DNA from: BPJU01 sp964425225
Lineage (GTDB): Bacteria; Planctomycetota; Planctomycetia; Pirellulales; Pirellulaceae
NCBI GenBank assembly: GCA_964425225.1
Contig: CAYRMD010000021.1
Coordinates: forward strand, 1-64,000
Reading direction: 5' to 3'
DNA: 64,000 bases
The notes under the pieces are model-generated. The model made no database searches and had not been told where the DNA came from. It saw only the letters and a list, made by a program, of their open reading frames with translations. Shown piece after piece: positions 18,688-27,391 of the stretch. How positions within the stretch are numbered: the stretch's first letter is position 1; each line of letters opens with the position of its first letter. Both the position numbers and the translations under genes were made by a program.

Positions 18688-19226
18688 CGATCGCACTTAT
18701 TGGCTTTCGGGGTACCGGCAAGTCAACTGTCGCTCGCGCTGTTGCGGATCGGTTGCAGTGGGACGTTTTCGACAGTGACGAACTGCTCGAAGCACGCACC
18801 GGGTGTACGATTCAGGAGCTATTCGAGCGTTACGGCGAAGCACATTTCCGTCAGTTGGAAGCCGAGCTCCTTCAAGAATTGGTCAAGCGATCGTGCGCTG
18901 TGCTCTCACTGGGTGGTGGCATCGTGCTACGGCCCGAAAATCGCCAATTGCTTTCCCAGATAGCCACCGTTTGGCTCCGGGCTGGAGCCGAGATCGTACA
19001 TCAACGCCTCGCAGCCGATCCGCACACCGTTCGGCGGCGACCGGCTTTGACGGCCTTGTCGGCTCGTGACGAGATTCAACAGTTACTCAAGCAACGTGAA
19101 CCGCTCTATGCCGAATGTGCCTGGCTGTCGATCGATACGTCGGATGCCTCTGTTGATCAAGTTGCGGATGCGATCGCACGTTGGTGGCAGGCGGGTGCCC
19201 AGATTCGGCATCCCGCCGTTCGGTGA
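18684..19226 (+). CDS. aroK: Shikimate kinase
   Basis: 180 aa. P-loop GFRGTGKSTVARAVA at the N-terminus, shikimate-binding DSDELLEARTG, and LSLGGGIVLR. It phosphorylates shikimate with ATP. The ATG overlaps the aroDE stop, so three consecutive shikimate-pathway steps are encoded by two coupled genes. The P-loop begins at residue 6, as expected for the family, which supports this start. Confidence 0.93.
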   Translation: MTIALIGFRGTGKSTVARAVADRLQWDVFDSDELLEARTGCTIQELFERYGEAHFRQLEAELLQELVKRSCAVLSLGGGIVLRPENRQLLSQIATVWLRAGAEIVHQRLAADPHTVRRRPALTALSARDEIQQLLKQREPLYAECAWLSIDTSDASVDQVADAIARWWQAGAQIRHPAVR

Positions 19227-19400
19227 TCGGTTGCGAGGGGTCGGGATACGTATTGAACCAGGAGCATCGGATGACCTAGACTAGCGAGGGCTCGGCGCGA
19301 TAGTTGTTCGTAGCACAGTGCGTCGCGCAGATTTCCACAGGATACATGGTACAGATACGAATTCGATTACGGAGTGCCTTGCCAGGAGGGGTGGTGTCGG

Positions 19401-20795
19401 GTGGCCAAAGAGGTTGCGTTTCAACGCTGTATAGCGCCCCAGTGTGCGGCGACGTTCGACGTTGCAGATGTCCTGGTTCAGTGCCCGCGCTGCGGTTCGC
19501 TCTTGGACGTGACCTACGACTGGCAGCAGGTGCCGCTACCGAAAAACCTGGACTATTTCGATTCGGTTTACAGCCGTGCCGATCCGGTGCGAGCCAGCGG
19601 GGTGTGGCGTTTCTGGGAGCTGTTGCCGCTAGCTCCGCCGGATCTGCTGGTCACGGTCGGCGAAGGGCAAACACTTTTGCAGCGGGCCGATGCCGTTGCC
19701 GCGTATGTCGGCCTGCACCCCGGCAAACTCTATTTGCAATACGAAGGGCTCAACCCGTCCGGATCGTTCAAGGACAACGGCATGGCGGCCGCTTTTACCC
19801 ATGCGCGGCTGGTCAACGCACGGCGCGCGGCATGCGCCTCGACCGGCAACACCAGCGCTTCGCTGGCAATGTATTGCTCGGTCACCCGTTTGATGAAGGC
19901 GGTTATTTTCGTCGGATCCGGTAAGATCTCCTACGGCAAGCTCTCCCAGGCACTCGACTATGGGGCCCTCACGGTGCAGATCACGGGAGATTTCGACGAC
20001 GCTATGGCTCGCGTCCGCGAAGCCAGCGGCAAACTCGGGATGTATCTTGTCAACAGCGTCAATCCTTTTCGGCTCGAAGGTCAAAAAACCATCATGTATC
20101 GCGTCCTGGAGGGGTTGCGGTGGGAAGTGCCCGATTGGATCGTGGTACCTGGCGGCAATCTCGGCAACAGTAGTGCCTTCGGCAAAGCGTTTGCTGAGTT
20201 ATTCGACTTGGGATTTATCCAGCGCGTGCCGCGACTGGCTGTGATTAATGCTTCGGGGGCCGACACTCTTTATCAACTGGTAGAAAAACGCCGCCTGGCG
20301 TGGAACAGCGGCCAATACGATAGTTCGTTAGTCGCCCAGTACTATGCGGAACTTGATGAACAAGCCCGGCGGGCTTCTACCATCGCCAGTGCCATCGAAA
20401 TCAACCGCCCCGTGAATCTGCCCAAATGCCTTCGGGCTTTAGAAACCTGCCGCGGAGTAGTCCGAACGGTAACCGATCAGGAGATCCTGGACGCCAAGGC
20501 AAAGGTGGGGGCGGGAGGCTTCGGCTGCGAACCGGCCAGCGCTGCCAGTGTCGCCGGGGTAAAGCGCTTGCGCGAAGAAGGTATTATCGAACCCGGTGAC
20601 CGTGTCGTTTGCATCCTCACCGGACATCTCCTAAAAGACCCCACAGCAACGGTTGCCTATCACACGACGGATCAAAAGCAGTTCAACGAGATACTAGGTT
20701 CGCGGGGAGTGCGCCGAGCGTCTTTCGCTAACCGAGCGGTCGTGGTGCGCAATGACTTGGAAGAAATCATACGAGCCATCGAGCTTTACAGTTGA
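19401..20795 (+). CDS. thrC: Threonine synthase
   Basis: 464 aa from GTG 19401; AGGAGG lies 11 bases upstream. Upstream in-frame starts would add only residues without family match. The N-terminus holds a probable zinc knuckle (CIAPQC and CPRCG), followed by the PLP fold with the Schiff-base Lys in GLNPSGSFKDNG and the phosphate-binding GGNLGNSSAFGKA. It converts O-phosphohomoserine to threonine. This is the shorter, plant/archaeal-like class. dapB follows 71 bases later. Confidence 0.92.
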   Translation: MAKEVAFQRCIAPQCAATFDVADVLVQCPRCGSLLDVTYDWQQVPLPKNLDYFDSVYSRADPVRASGVWRFWELLPLAPPDLLVTVGEGQTLLQRADAVAAYVGLHPGKLYLQYEGLNPSGSFKDNGMAAAFTHARLVNARRAACASTGNTSASLAMYCSVTRLMKAVIFVGSGKISYGKLSQALDYGALTVQITGDFDDAMARVREASGKLGMYLVNSVNPFRLEGQKTIMYRVLEGLRWEVPDWIVVPGGNLGNSSAFGKAFAELFDLGFIQRVPRLAVINASGADTLYQLVEKRRLAWNSGQYDSSLVAQYYAELDEQARRASTIASAIEINRPVNLPKCLRALETCRGVVRTVTDQEILDAKAKVGAGGFGCEPASAASVAGVKRLREEGIIEPGDRVVCILTGHLLKDPTATVAYHTTDQKQFNEILGSRGVRRASFANRAVVVRNDLEEIIRAIELYS

Positions 20796-20866
20796 TGGCG
20801 CGACGAACCGAAGGTGGCTTTCGTGGAATCTACGGATATCGGTGTTCCTCGACAAGGAGATCGTTC

Positions 20867-21688
20867 GTGACCGCAGCCGTACCGCCCATCCGACTAGCAA
20901 TCCATGGTGCTGCTGGACGCATGGGAAAACGACTCATTGCCCTAGCTACCGCCGACCCTACGTTTCAAGTGGTGGCCGCTTTAGAACGCCCCGGGCATCC
21001 GAGTCTAGGGAACGATGCCGGACTGGAAGCGGGCGTACCCCCGATTGGTGTTCACTTGAAAACGGAAATCGCCCTTGAGCCCGCCGTCGATGTGCTCGTG
21101 GACTTCTCCAGTGCGGAGGGGGCCGAGCGAGCTATCGCCGTCTGCCGCCAGAAGCGATTGCCCCTCGTAATGGCAACTACTGGTTTACATGCAGCAACCC
21201 AGGAGGCACTAAAACAATTGGCCTGTCAGGTACCCGTTGTGTGGGCCCCGAACATGAGCTTGACGGTCAATCTCGCGTTGAAACTCGTCCAACAAGCAGC
21301 TCAAGTCCTGCGACAGGTCCAGACCGGTGTGGACGTAGAGATTGTCGAACGCCATCACCGATTTAAAGAAGACGCTCCCAGCGGTACTGCTTTAAAATTC
21401 GGCGAATGCATTGCGGCGATTATGGGCCAAACGCAACATGTGCATGGCCGTTACGGACAGGTGGGAAAACGCGCCGCGGACCAGATTGGCTACCACGCAC
21501 TGCGCGTCGGCGACAATGTGGGGGAGCACACGGTGGTTTTTGGCATGTTGGGCGAAACTCTTGAAATCACCGTTAAAGCATCGAGTCGCGATTGCTATGC
21601 CGCCGGCGCGTTACAGGCTGCCCGATTTGCCGTGGGCCAACCGCCTGGACTATACTCCATGTGGGATGTGCTGGGACTGAATTCCTAG
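20867..21688 (+). CDS. dapB: 4-hydroxy-tetrahydrodipicolinate reductase
   Basis: 273 aa from GTG 20867, which has AAGGAGA 6 bases upstream. A TTG at 20792 overlapping the thrC stop is possible but would add 25 residues before the nucleotide-binding strand. NAD(P)H-binding IHGAAGRMGKRL, catalytic ERHHRFKEDAPSGTALKFGE with the family's E(L/R)HHxxKxDAPSGTA. It acts in lysine/diaminopimelate synthesis, and the next enzymes are not nearby. It is co-directional with thrC, so both branches of aspartate-derived amino acids are represented. Confidence 0.95.
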   Translation: MTAAVPPIRLAIHGAAGRMGKRLIALATADPTFQVVAALERPGHPSLGNDAGLEAGVPPIGVHLKTEIALEPAVDVLVDFSSAEGAERAIAVCRQKRLPLVMATTGLHAATQEALKQLACQVPVVWAPNMSLTVNLALKLVQQAAQVLRQVQTGVDVEIVERHHRFKEDAPSGTALKFGECIAAIMGQTQHVHGRYGQVGKRAADQIGYHALRVGDNVGEHTVVFGMLGETLEITVKASSRDCYAAGALQAARFAVGQPPGLYSMWDVLGLNS

Positions 21689-21725
21689 GATCAAGCTTTA
21701 GGTCGAGGCTTAATGGTTTGTCCTG

Positions 21726-22103
21726 ATGGCTCGATGTGAACAAGGCTATTTATGTGAAGTCTGTGGCCAAGAGGTCGAACATCTCTGGGAAAGTGCTCTG
21801 TATCTAAGATTCGTGGTGGGGTGGATCGAACCGGAAATGTTACATACCAGTCCGGAACGCCACATTCGTTGCGAACCAACCCTGGCGCAGTTCATTGTGG
21901 ACCCGGAGTTTCCTCGCGTCGAAGTCGATGGGCCTTTTGATAAACGCCAATTAGATCCACAATTCGCGCACGCTCGCGAGCAACTCCTAACGCGAGGCTG
22001 GCACCGCCTTCGTGAGGTGGCAGAACAAAACATCCCTATCATCGACTATCCGCTGGATGAGGTTCGGCAACGATGGCTCGATAAGCAAAATAGCTCAGCG
22101 TAA
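21726..22103 (+). CDS. Small conserved-looking protein with CxxC motif
   Basis: 125 aa; I do not recognise the family. The N-terminus has CEQGYLCEVCG and, about 40 residues on, RHIRCEP, so four cysteines could bind a metal. The rest is mixed alpha/beta with charged residues and no membrane segment or signal peptide. ATG 21726 is 38 bases after dapB. Base and codon use match the neighbours and there is a hairpin right after the stop, so it is probably a real gene expressed with dapB or alone. Confidence 0.65.
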   Translation: MARCEQGYLCEVCGQEVEHLWESALYLRFVVGWIEPEMLHTSPERHIRCEPTLAQFIVDPEFPRVEVDGPFDKRQLDPQFAHAREQLLTRGWHRLREVAEQNIPIIDYPLDEVRQRWLDKQNSSA

Positions 22104-22105
22104 TG

Positions 22106-22120
22106 GCACCCGTTGGGTGC
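22106..22120 (+). terminator. Short hairpin just after the small CxxC gene
   Basis: GCACCC-GTT-GGGTGC lies 3 bases past the stop codon: a perfect 6-bp stem with a 3-base loop. No T-run follows, so it could be a weak or factor-assisted terminator or merely an mRNA 3'-end stabiliser. Confidence 0.35.
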
Positions 22121-22239
22121 AAGAGCTTACCTTAATGATACGAGGAAACCCCATCGTTGTCCGCTCTCTACGCTAGGAATTGCCGACAGAACATTTCTGG
22201 GTGAGTTGATCGTCGGTCGCGGACTCAAAAATGGCCCTT

Positions 22240-22268
22240 TTGACTGAATACCGATAGGCTATTAAAAT
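22240..22268 (+). promoter_or_regulatory. Sigma-70-type promoter for the dksA-like gene
   Basis: TTGACT at 22240-22245 and TAAAAT at 22263-22268 are separated by 17 bases, each 5/6 to consensus. Transcription would start near 22275, giving a leader of about 170 bases before the ATG at 22448. Confidence 0.55.
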
Positions 22269-22321
22269 GTTTAAGTTACACCCTTGGGGCTGTAAATGTC
22301 AATAGGGAGCACGGGCTCTAG

Positions 22322-22341
22322 CTGTGGTCCTCAGACCACAG
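22322..22341 (+). promoter_or_regulatory. Hairpin in the dksA-like leader
   Basis: CTGTGGTC-CTCA-GACCACAG is a perfect 8-bp stem with a tetraloop, followed shortly by the palindrome GGACCGGTCC. It sits between the promoter and the start codon with no T-run, so it is a leader structure rather than a terminator. Its role is unknown. Confidence 0.5.
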
Positions 22342-22447
22342 GCGCAACAGGACCGGTCCCCGGGGAGAGGGGCCAAAGGAGTGAAGGAGTAACGAGCCGT
22401 AGGAGAGCGCGCAGTGTGACCGAACGAGAAACGGGGAGTTGTCGGTA

Positions 22448-22828
22448 ATGAGAAAATCCGACTTGCAGAGTTTTAAGCAGCTGCTGTTAGCGATGCGTAG
22501 TCGACTGCGAGGCGATGTTTCGGCAATGACCAAAGCAACGCTCTACAAAACGCGCAGCGAGAGCAGTGGCGATCTTTCCAGTATGCCCATCCACATGGCG
22601 GACATTGGATCGGATAACTTTGAGCAGGAGTTCACCATATCGTTGCTGCAGAACGAGGGTGTTACACTGCAACTGATCGAGGAAGCACTGGAGAGAATTG
22701 ACAACGGCACCTACGGCGTGTGTATCGAATGTGAGACAAAAATTCCCAAAGTGCGTCTGAAGATACTGCCGTACACTCCCTATTGTGTTAAGTGCGCTGC
22801 CAAGTTGGAGCAGCAGCGAGGTTCCTAG
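22448..22828 (+). CDS. DksA/TraR-family zinc-finger protein
   Basis: 126 aa. An N-terminal coiled-coil-like helix is followed by a C4 zinc finger, CIEC and CVKC 20 residues apart (GTYGVCIECETKIPKVRLKILPYT then CVKC). DksA family proteins enter the RNA polymerase secondary channel and modulate ppGpp-dependent transcription. The acidic coiled-coil tip of true DksA (DxxDxA) is not obvious, although HMADIGSDNFEQEF resembles the DxAD/DxxxxE region. GGGAG is about 10 bases upstream. lspA begins 35 bases after the stop, as in many bacteria where dksA-like and lspA genes adjoin. Confidence 0.88.
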   Translation: MRKSDLQSFKQLLLAMRSRLRGDVSAMTKATLYKTRSESSGDLSSMPIHMADIGSDNFEQEFTISLLQNEGVTLQLIEEALERIDNGTYGVCIECETKIPKVRLKILPYTPYCVKCAAKLEQQRGS

Positions 22829-22863
22829 CTCGCTTGGTTTGCGCACAGGAGGAGCAGCCCGCC

Positions 22864-23448
22864 GTGGCCGTGCGTGAGCAGGAAGCACTTTCCACGTGGC
22901 AACTTGTTTCCCGGTGGAGTTGGTTCGTCGCCGTAGCGGCTGGTGGATGCATCGTGGATTTGTGGACCAAGCATTGGGTCTTTGCGTGGCGCGGCATGCC
23001 GCGTGACGGGAATCGCTGGTGGTTGATCGAAGGTTATGTCGGAATCGAACCGGCGTTGAACCCGGGAGCCCTTTTCGGTTGGGGTGCCGGAGCTGGGCCG
23101 TTTTTCGCTGCTGTCTCCGTGGTGGCGGTGCTGATCATTCTGTATCTGGTGTTTATTGCCCGATGGGTGCAGGAAAAGCTGTTGCTTCTGTCTTTGGCTT
23201 TGATTCTGGGTGGAATATGCGGCAACTTGTACGATCGCTTGGGCTTATGGACGCTGCCAGGAATGCCCGGTGCGTATCGTACCGAGGTGCGCGATTGGAT
23301 TCTGTTGTGTTACGGTCCGTACACCTGGCCCAATTTCAATGTCGCCGACAGCCTGCTGGTCGCCGGTGCCATCGGTTTGTTGTGGAACGGCTGGCGCACG
23401 GAGCGCCGTAAACGTGTCTCGTCTTGCCCAGCTCACGAACCAACGTAA
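22864..23448 (+). CDS. lspA: Lipoprotein signal peptidase
   Basis: 194 aa from GTG 22864, with AGGAGGAG 9 bases upstream; the longer reading begins within the dksA-like gene. Four membrane segments (about residues 15-35, 75-98, 105-122, 160-178). Catalytic aspartates are in GNLYDRL and NFNVADSLL, and the conserved LNPGALFG block is present. It cleaves prolipoprotein signal peptides in the inner membrane. The loop between the third and fourth segments (WTLPGMPGAYRTEVRDW) is longer than in E. coli. Confidence 0.93.
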   Translation: MAVREQEALSTWQLVSRWSWFVAVAAGGCIVDLWTKHWVFAWRGMPRDGNRWWLIEGYVGIEPALNPGALFGWGAGAGPFFAAVSVVAVLIILYLVFIARWVQEKLLLLSLALILGGICGNLYDRLGLWTLPGMPGAYRTEVRDWILLCYGPYTWPNFNVADSLLVAGAIGLLWNGWRTERRKRVSSCPAHEPT

Positions 23449-24208
23449 GCCTCTTCGACTGGCCCGGAAGGTTTTAATGCAAAGGTGCAAGAGGAAGCCG
23501 AATAAGAAGCTGAATTCAGGTCGTGTACTGGTCGGCGTAGCGCTTCTGTAACGCGTTTCGTTCATGGCTTTTCGCCTTTTCTTGGCAAACGCGCGTCCCT
23601 CTAGACCGCACCGTGCGGGCAGCACCAGGGAGTCGGACCGGTTCTTACAGCACGTGACTGCCATCGAGTAAGGTGCTGGACACGATGCGAAGGCATCGTT
23701 TGGTGTGAATAGTTTTGCACGCGGTTGGTTGGACCCATCTATGGAAAAACTTCGTGTATGGGAAAACTTCGTGAGAACCTACGGGATTTTCTGCCCTATT
23801 CGGTCTGACAAGTACGTTGACACTGAGACCGTGGCAAGAGTCGCGTTTCGAGGTTGGCTGATAAAACGGCTCGTTTGAACGAACAAGCCTCTCCGATCCT
23901 CACCGCTGCTTTGCTCCGACGTTCCCATCGGCCAGAGAACTGCGCGCAATTGATAACACAACCACGAGCCGTTTTACCGTAATGGCGGGATGCTTACGGT
24001 ACGGTTGGGAAGCGAACCGTTGCCAGCCTGGCGACATTGTGCAATAACCAGTCGTGCCGAGGAGTCTTTGTTTCCCACGAAAAGGAAATTGGCGCGGCGA
24101 TCAAAATGGGTTTCCCAGTAGGCTGGCAAGCTGGGCGAAGTCGCGACTCGGCGACAGGATCATTTTTATCGCGCCGCAACGGCGAGGTGGTTGTGGAGGT
24201 TGATTCCT
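23449..24208. other. Gene-free spacer after lspA
   Basis: 760 bases with no credible gene. The only structure found is a 13-bp inverted repeat pair, listed separately. Short frames here have no family resemblance and no ribosome binding sites. Confidence 0.6.
23862..23976. repeat. 13-bp perfect inverted repeat pair, 115 bp span
   Basis: TAAAACGGCTCGT at 23862-23874 and ACGAGCCGTTTTA at 23964-23976 are exact reverse complements. Inside the left arm GGCTCGTTTGAACGAACAAGCC is itself an imperfect palindrome. The layout resembles a very small inverted-repeat element, but no target duplication was recognised and no second copy was seen in the window. Confidence 0.5.
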
Positions 24209-25024
24209 ATGCTGGATGCAACCGAGCAGGCCGAAGTGGCCCGACGCCATGAGGCAGCCGTACCGTGGGTACGTGAGGCGGGGCGTCTCACCTTGGAGTG
24301 GTTCCGGCGAGTCGATCTTGCGGTAGTTCGCAAGACAGACGCTTCGCCGGTCACGGAAGCCGATCGCAGGGCCGAGCAGCTTTTGCGCGAACGCATCCGT
24401 GCGGCATTCCCGGATGATGAAATTCTGGGTGAGGAAGAGGGACGGTCGGCAGGTAATTCCGGATTTCGATGGGTACTGGATCCTATTGACGGCACGAAAT
24501 CGTTCATATTTGGCGTACCGCTCTACACGACATTGATCGGTATCGAATATCAGGGCAACAGCGTTGCTGGCGTGATTCACGCTCCGGCTTTGGACGAAAC
24601 CGTCTATGCCATGATCGGCCGTGGTTGCTGGTACGAACGAGGCACAGAACGGATGCGCGCTCAGGTTTCCATGCGGCACTTGGAAGATGGCCTGTTCGTC
24701 ACCTCTCAGGTTGATTCGTTTGACAAGCGCGGGGCACGAGCGCTGTTTGACCAATTGGCCTCTTGGGCGTATGTGACACGCACCTGGGGCGATGCCTACG
24801 GGTACTTGTTGGTGGCTACGGGACGAGCCGAATTGATGATCGACCCGGTGATGCACGTCTGGGACGCAGCGCCTATTTTGCCCATTCTGGAGGAAGCCGG
24901 TGGGTGTTTCACCGATTGGCACGGCTGTCGCTCGACCAATTCCGGCCATGGAATCGGCTCGAATCGCTTGGTACACGCCCAGGTTGTTCGGCTCACGGAG
25001 CGCTTTGTAAAGCCTGACGAATAA
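24209..25024 (+). CDS. Inositol-monophosphatase-family phosphatase (HisN-like)
   Basis: 271 aa from ATG 24209, with GGAGG 8 bases upstream. Li+-sensitive phosphatase fold with Mg2+ ligands in GEEEG, DPIDGTKSF and WDAAPILPILEEAGG. Closest in layout to histidinol-phosphatase HisN, given short length and the GTKSFIFGVPLY block, although inositol-1-phosphate or another sugar phosphate remains possible. No histidine genes adjoin. The last 32 bases overlap the end of the convergent redoxin gene. Confidence 0.88.
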   Translation: MLDATEQAEVARRHEAAVPWVREAGRLTLEWFRRVDLAVVRKTDASPVTEADRRAEQLLRERIRAAFPDDEILGEEEGRSAGNSGFRWVLDPIDGTKSFIFGVPLYTTLIGIEYQGNSVAGVIHAPALDETVYAMIGRGCWYERGTERMRAQVSMRHLEDGLFVTSQVDSFDKRGARALFDQLASWAYVTRTWGDAYGYLLVATGRAELMIDPVMHVWDAAPILPILEEAGGCFTDWHGCRSTNSGHGIGSNRLVHAQVVRLTERFVKPDE

Positions 25025-26405
25025 CGTTTTCTAGTTCGACAAGTCCTCGCTGCGTATCCGCCGGATAAAAGCCTACGCGATAGTGAATGATACGTCCTGA
25101 TCGGTCGGCCACCACAAACAACGGTAATTCCCCATCGTGCAGCCGCGGGTCTCCAACGTGGCGCAACAGCGCACCGCCGTCTTGCACAACCGGGTAAGCA
25201 AGATTCATGAATTGAGCGAATTTCCGTGCGCCGAGTGCCGCGGTGCGTTTTCCTGTTGGTGACTCCGACTGCTGATTCGTCACCACACCCAAAATAACCA
25301 ACCCCTGGTCCGAATACTTACGGTACAGGAAGTCCAGGTATCCGACTTGCCCATAAGGTTCATGCAACGGTTGATCGCGATAATCCCAAAAATGGAGCAC
25401 TACAACTCGCCGAGCCAACTGCTCCTGAGAGGGGACGGTTCCTGTTACAGCCTCTGCTTGAAGCTGTGGCAAGGACTTAGTGAGTGCCTGACGGCGTACA
25501 TGTTCTAAACCTGCCTGCCGGGTTTGCTGCTGGTCGATTTGCTGAAGGGCTGAGTGAGCCAGGCGCTGCCATGGCTCGGGTGCGGTTTCGTGGAGCTGTA
25601 CCAGTCGAGCGCGCCACGAAGTGCGTTCGCCGTTCGAAGCGTTCGGATTCTCTTCGATCGCTTGGCGCAGTCCGTCGAACTCCCGCCAGGCCATCTGCCA
25701 CCGTTCACCCATCGCCGGGTCGATTGCTCGCCGTTCGAGTAAGCGTACCGTCAGCAAATGCCGTGATCCTTGGCCGATAAAAAACCTTTCGGACAACTCC
25801 AATATTCGTTGAGCCGTACCGGCTTGAACCACTTGACGTTTCCAGCCGATCGGGCTTCGCACTTGAACGATAAAAGCCGGCTGTTCACCGACGCGTACCT
25901 CTTCGACCACCTCATGACCCAGCCCATCGGATTCCCAACGCAATCCCGTTTTCCAACGTTCGCCCGGCGTCGGTCCTGCCACCAGCACCGGAAGCGTATA
26001 CGCGGCGCCTTGCCACGGCAGGTTCAACCGCGGACCCGAACTACCGGCCGAGGGCGGGGGCACCAGTGCGCTGTAGCCGAAACGCTGGGACCAAGCCACT
26101 GCGCGCGGATCCTCGTCCTCCAAGACCCACCAGACGCCGGGCGGCTGACCTTCTTGCCAGAGCACGTGCAGTCGAAACTCCTTGCGAACACCTTCATCGT
26201 CGGAATTGTCCGGCGTGATCTTACCTTGGTACGTCCAAAGTTCAGCGGCTGTCGTCAACCGAGCTTGCCCAACGAAGAACATGATGGTAACCAGAGCAAG
26301 TTTGGCGACACGTATTGATGCACGCAACCATTGCCGACGGCAACTCTTGCTCTCCAATCGCACTACTGTGGAGTTCGACAAGCGCTTGTGAGCACAAAAA
26401 AACAT
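24993..26405 (-). CDS. Exported protein with TlpA-like redoxin domain lacking CxxC
   Basis: 470 aa from ATG 26405, which has AGGGAAG 4 bases upstream. A basic N-terminus and hydrophobic stretch (about residues 33-52, VAKLALVTIMFFVGQARLTTAAELW) indicate export by signal peptide. Residues 55-230 form an unrecognised beta-rich domain, 230-310 are helical. Residues about 320-465 are a thioredoxin-like fold (VVVLHFWDYRDQPLHEPYG, YSDQGLVILGVVTNQ, VVADRSGRIIHYRVGF). The usual WCxxC is replaced by DYRD, so a thiol redox role is unlikely. Its 3' end overlaps the convergent phosphatase gene by 32 bases. Confidence 0.75.
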   Translation of the reverse strand: MFFCAHKRLSNSTVVRLESKSCRRQWLRASIRVAKLALVTIMFFVGQARLTTAAELWTYQGKITPDNSDDEGVRKEFRLHVLWQEGQPPGVWWVLEDEDPRAVAWSQRFGYSALVPPPSAGSSGPRLNLPWQGAAYTLPVLVAGPTPGERWKTGLRWESDGLGHEVVEEVRVGEQPAFIVQVRSPIGWKRQVVQAGTAQRILELSERFFIGQGSRHLLTVRLLERRAIDPAMGERWQMAWREFDGLRQAIEENPNASNGERTSWRARLVQLHETAPEPWQRLAHSALQQIDQQQTRQAGLEHVRRQALTKSLPQLQAEAVTGTVPSQEQLARRVVVLHFWDYRDQPLHEPYGQVGYLDFLYRKYSDQGLVILGVVTNQQSESPTGKRTAALGARKFAQFMNLAYPVVQDGGALLRHVGDPRLHDGELPLFVVADRSGRIIHYRVGFYPADTQRGLVELENVIRQALQSAP

Positions 26406-26595
26406 GGACTTCCCTTTTTTTAACAATGGTGACCCAGGCTATTCACCGAGCAGGTACCACGAGCACCCACCGGCTTCCGTTCGGGGTAGACTGTGCATTA
26501 TACTCCGAACCATGCATGTGCGTCACAACCACTAGTTCGCTGGGTGTAAGGGCCGGCCTTGCCGGCCGCGACCACAAAGTCGTGGAGTTGCTCGC

Positions 26596-27288
26596 ATGAC
26601 AACGCGATTGACCTGGTACGGCCACGGTTGCTGGAACGTCGTGGTGGATAACACGACGGTGCTTGTTGATCCCTTTCTAACGGGTTCGCCGGTAGCGCCG
26701 ATCCGAGTTGATCAGGTGCACGCAGACTACATTCTGATTTCTCACGGCCATTTCGATCACATAGCCGATGCGGCTAGCATCGCGCAGCGCACCGGTGCCA
26801 CCGTGGTGGGGATTTACGAGATCGCCGAATGGTTATCAAAGAAGCATGGGGTGGGCTCCACGGTTGCTATGAATCTTGGGGGGAGCACGCCGTTGCCGTT
26901 TGGCCGAGTCAAAATGACGCTGGCATTTCACAGCTCCGTGTTACCCGATGGCAGTTATGGCGGCGCGCCGTGTGGCTTTTTGCTCTATACCCGCCAAAGC
27001 AAATTGTATTTTGCCTGCGATACGGGTCTATTCGCTGACATGCAGCTAATTGGCGACGAAGGAGTGGATGTGGCCGTGTTGCCCATCGGAGACCTTTTTA
27101 CGATGGGACCGGACGATGCCATACGAGCCGTAAAGTTACTTCGCCCGAAGTATGTTCTGCCCTCGCACTTCAACACCTGGCCGCCCATCGCGCAGGACGC
27201 CCAGGCGTGGGCTGCCCAGGTACGCGAACAAACTACAGCACAACCGGTCGTATTGCGACCCGGAGAATCCTGGGAATGGAGTGGCTGA
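26596..27288 (+). CDS. Metal-dependent hydrolase, UPF0173 (metallo-beta-lactamase fold)
   Basis: 230 aa, typical for UPF0173. The Zn-binding signature is SHGHFDHI near residue 50, with further ligands in HSS, CDTGLF and PSHFNTWP. It starts MTTRLTWYGHGCW, the classic N-terminus of the family. Cytosolic; the physiological substrate is not known for the family. It is divergent from the redoxin gene and is followed 103 bases later by an exported protein. Confidence 0.9.
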   Translation: MTTRLTWYGHGCWNVVVDNTTVLVDPFLTGSPVAPIRVDQVHADYILISHGHFDHIADAASIAQRTGATVVGIYEIAEWLSKKHGVGSTVAMNLGGSTPLPFGRVKMTLAFHSSVLPDGSYGGAPCGFLLYTRQSKLYFACDTGLFADMQLIGDEGVDVAVLPIGDLFTMGPDDAIRAVKLLRPKYVLPSHFNTWPPIAQDAQAWAAQVREQTTAQPVVLRPGESWEWSG

Positions 27289-27391
27289 TGCCGTACCAGG
27301 GAAGTCGAGCACGTATTCGATTTTTTATCCGATACGTCCGAAAGGCGTTTCGTGTGCCAAAATCTTTTCTCGCATATTCGGGAGCCAATGT

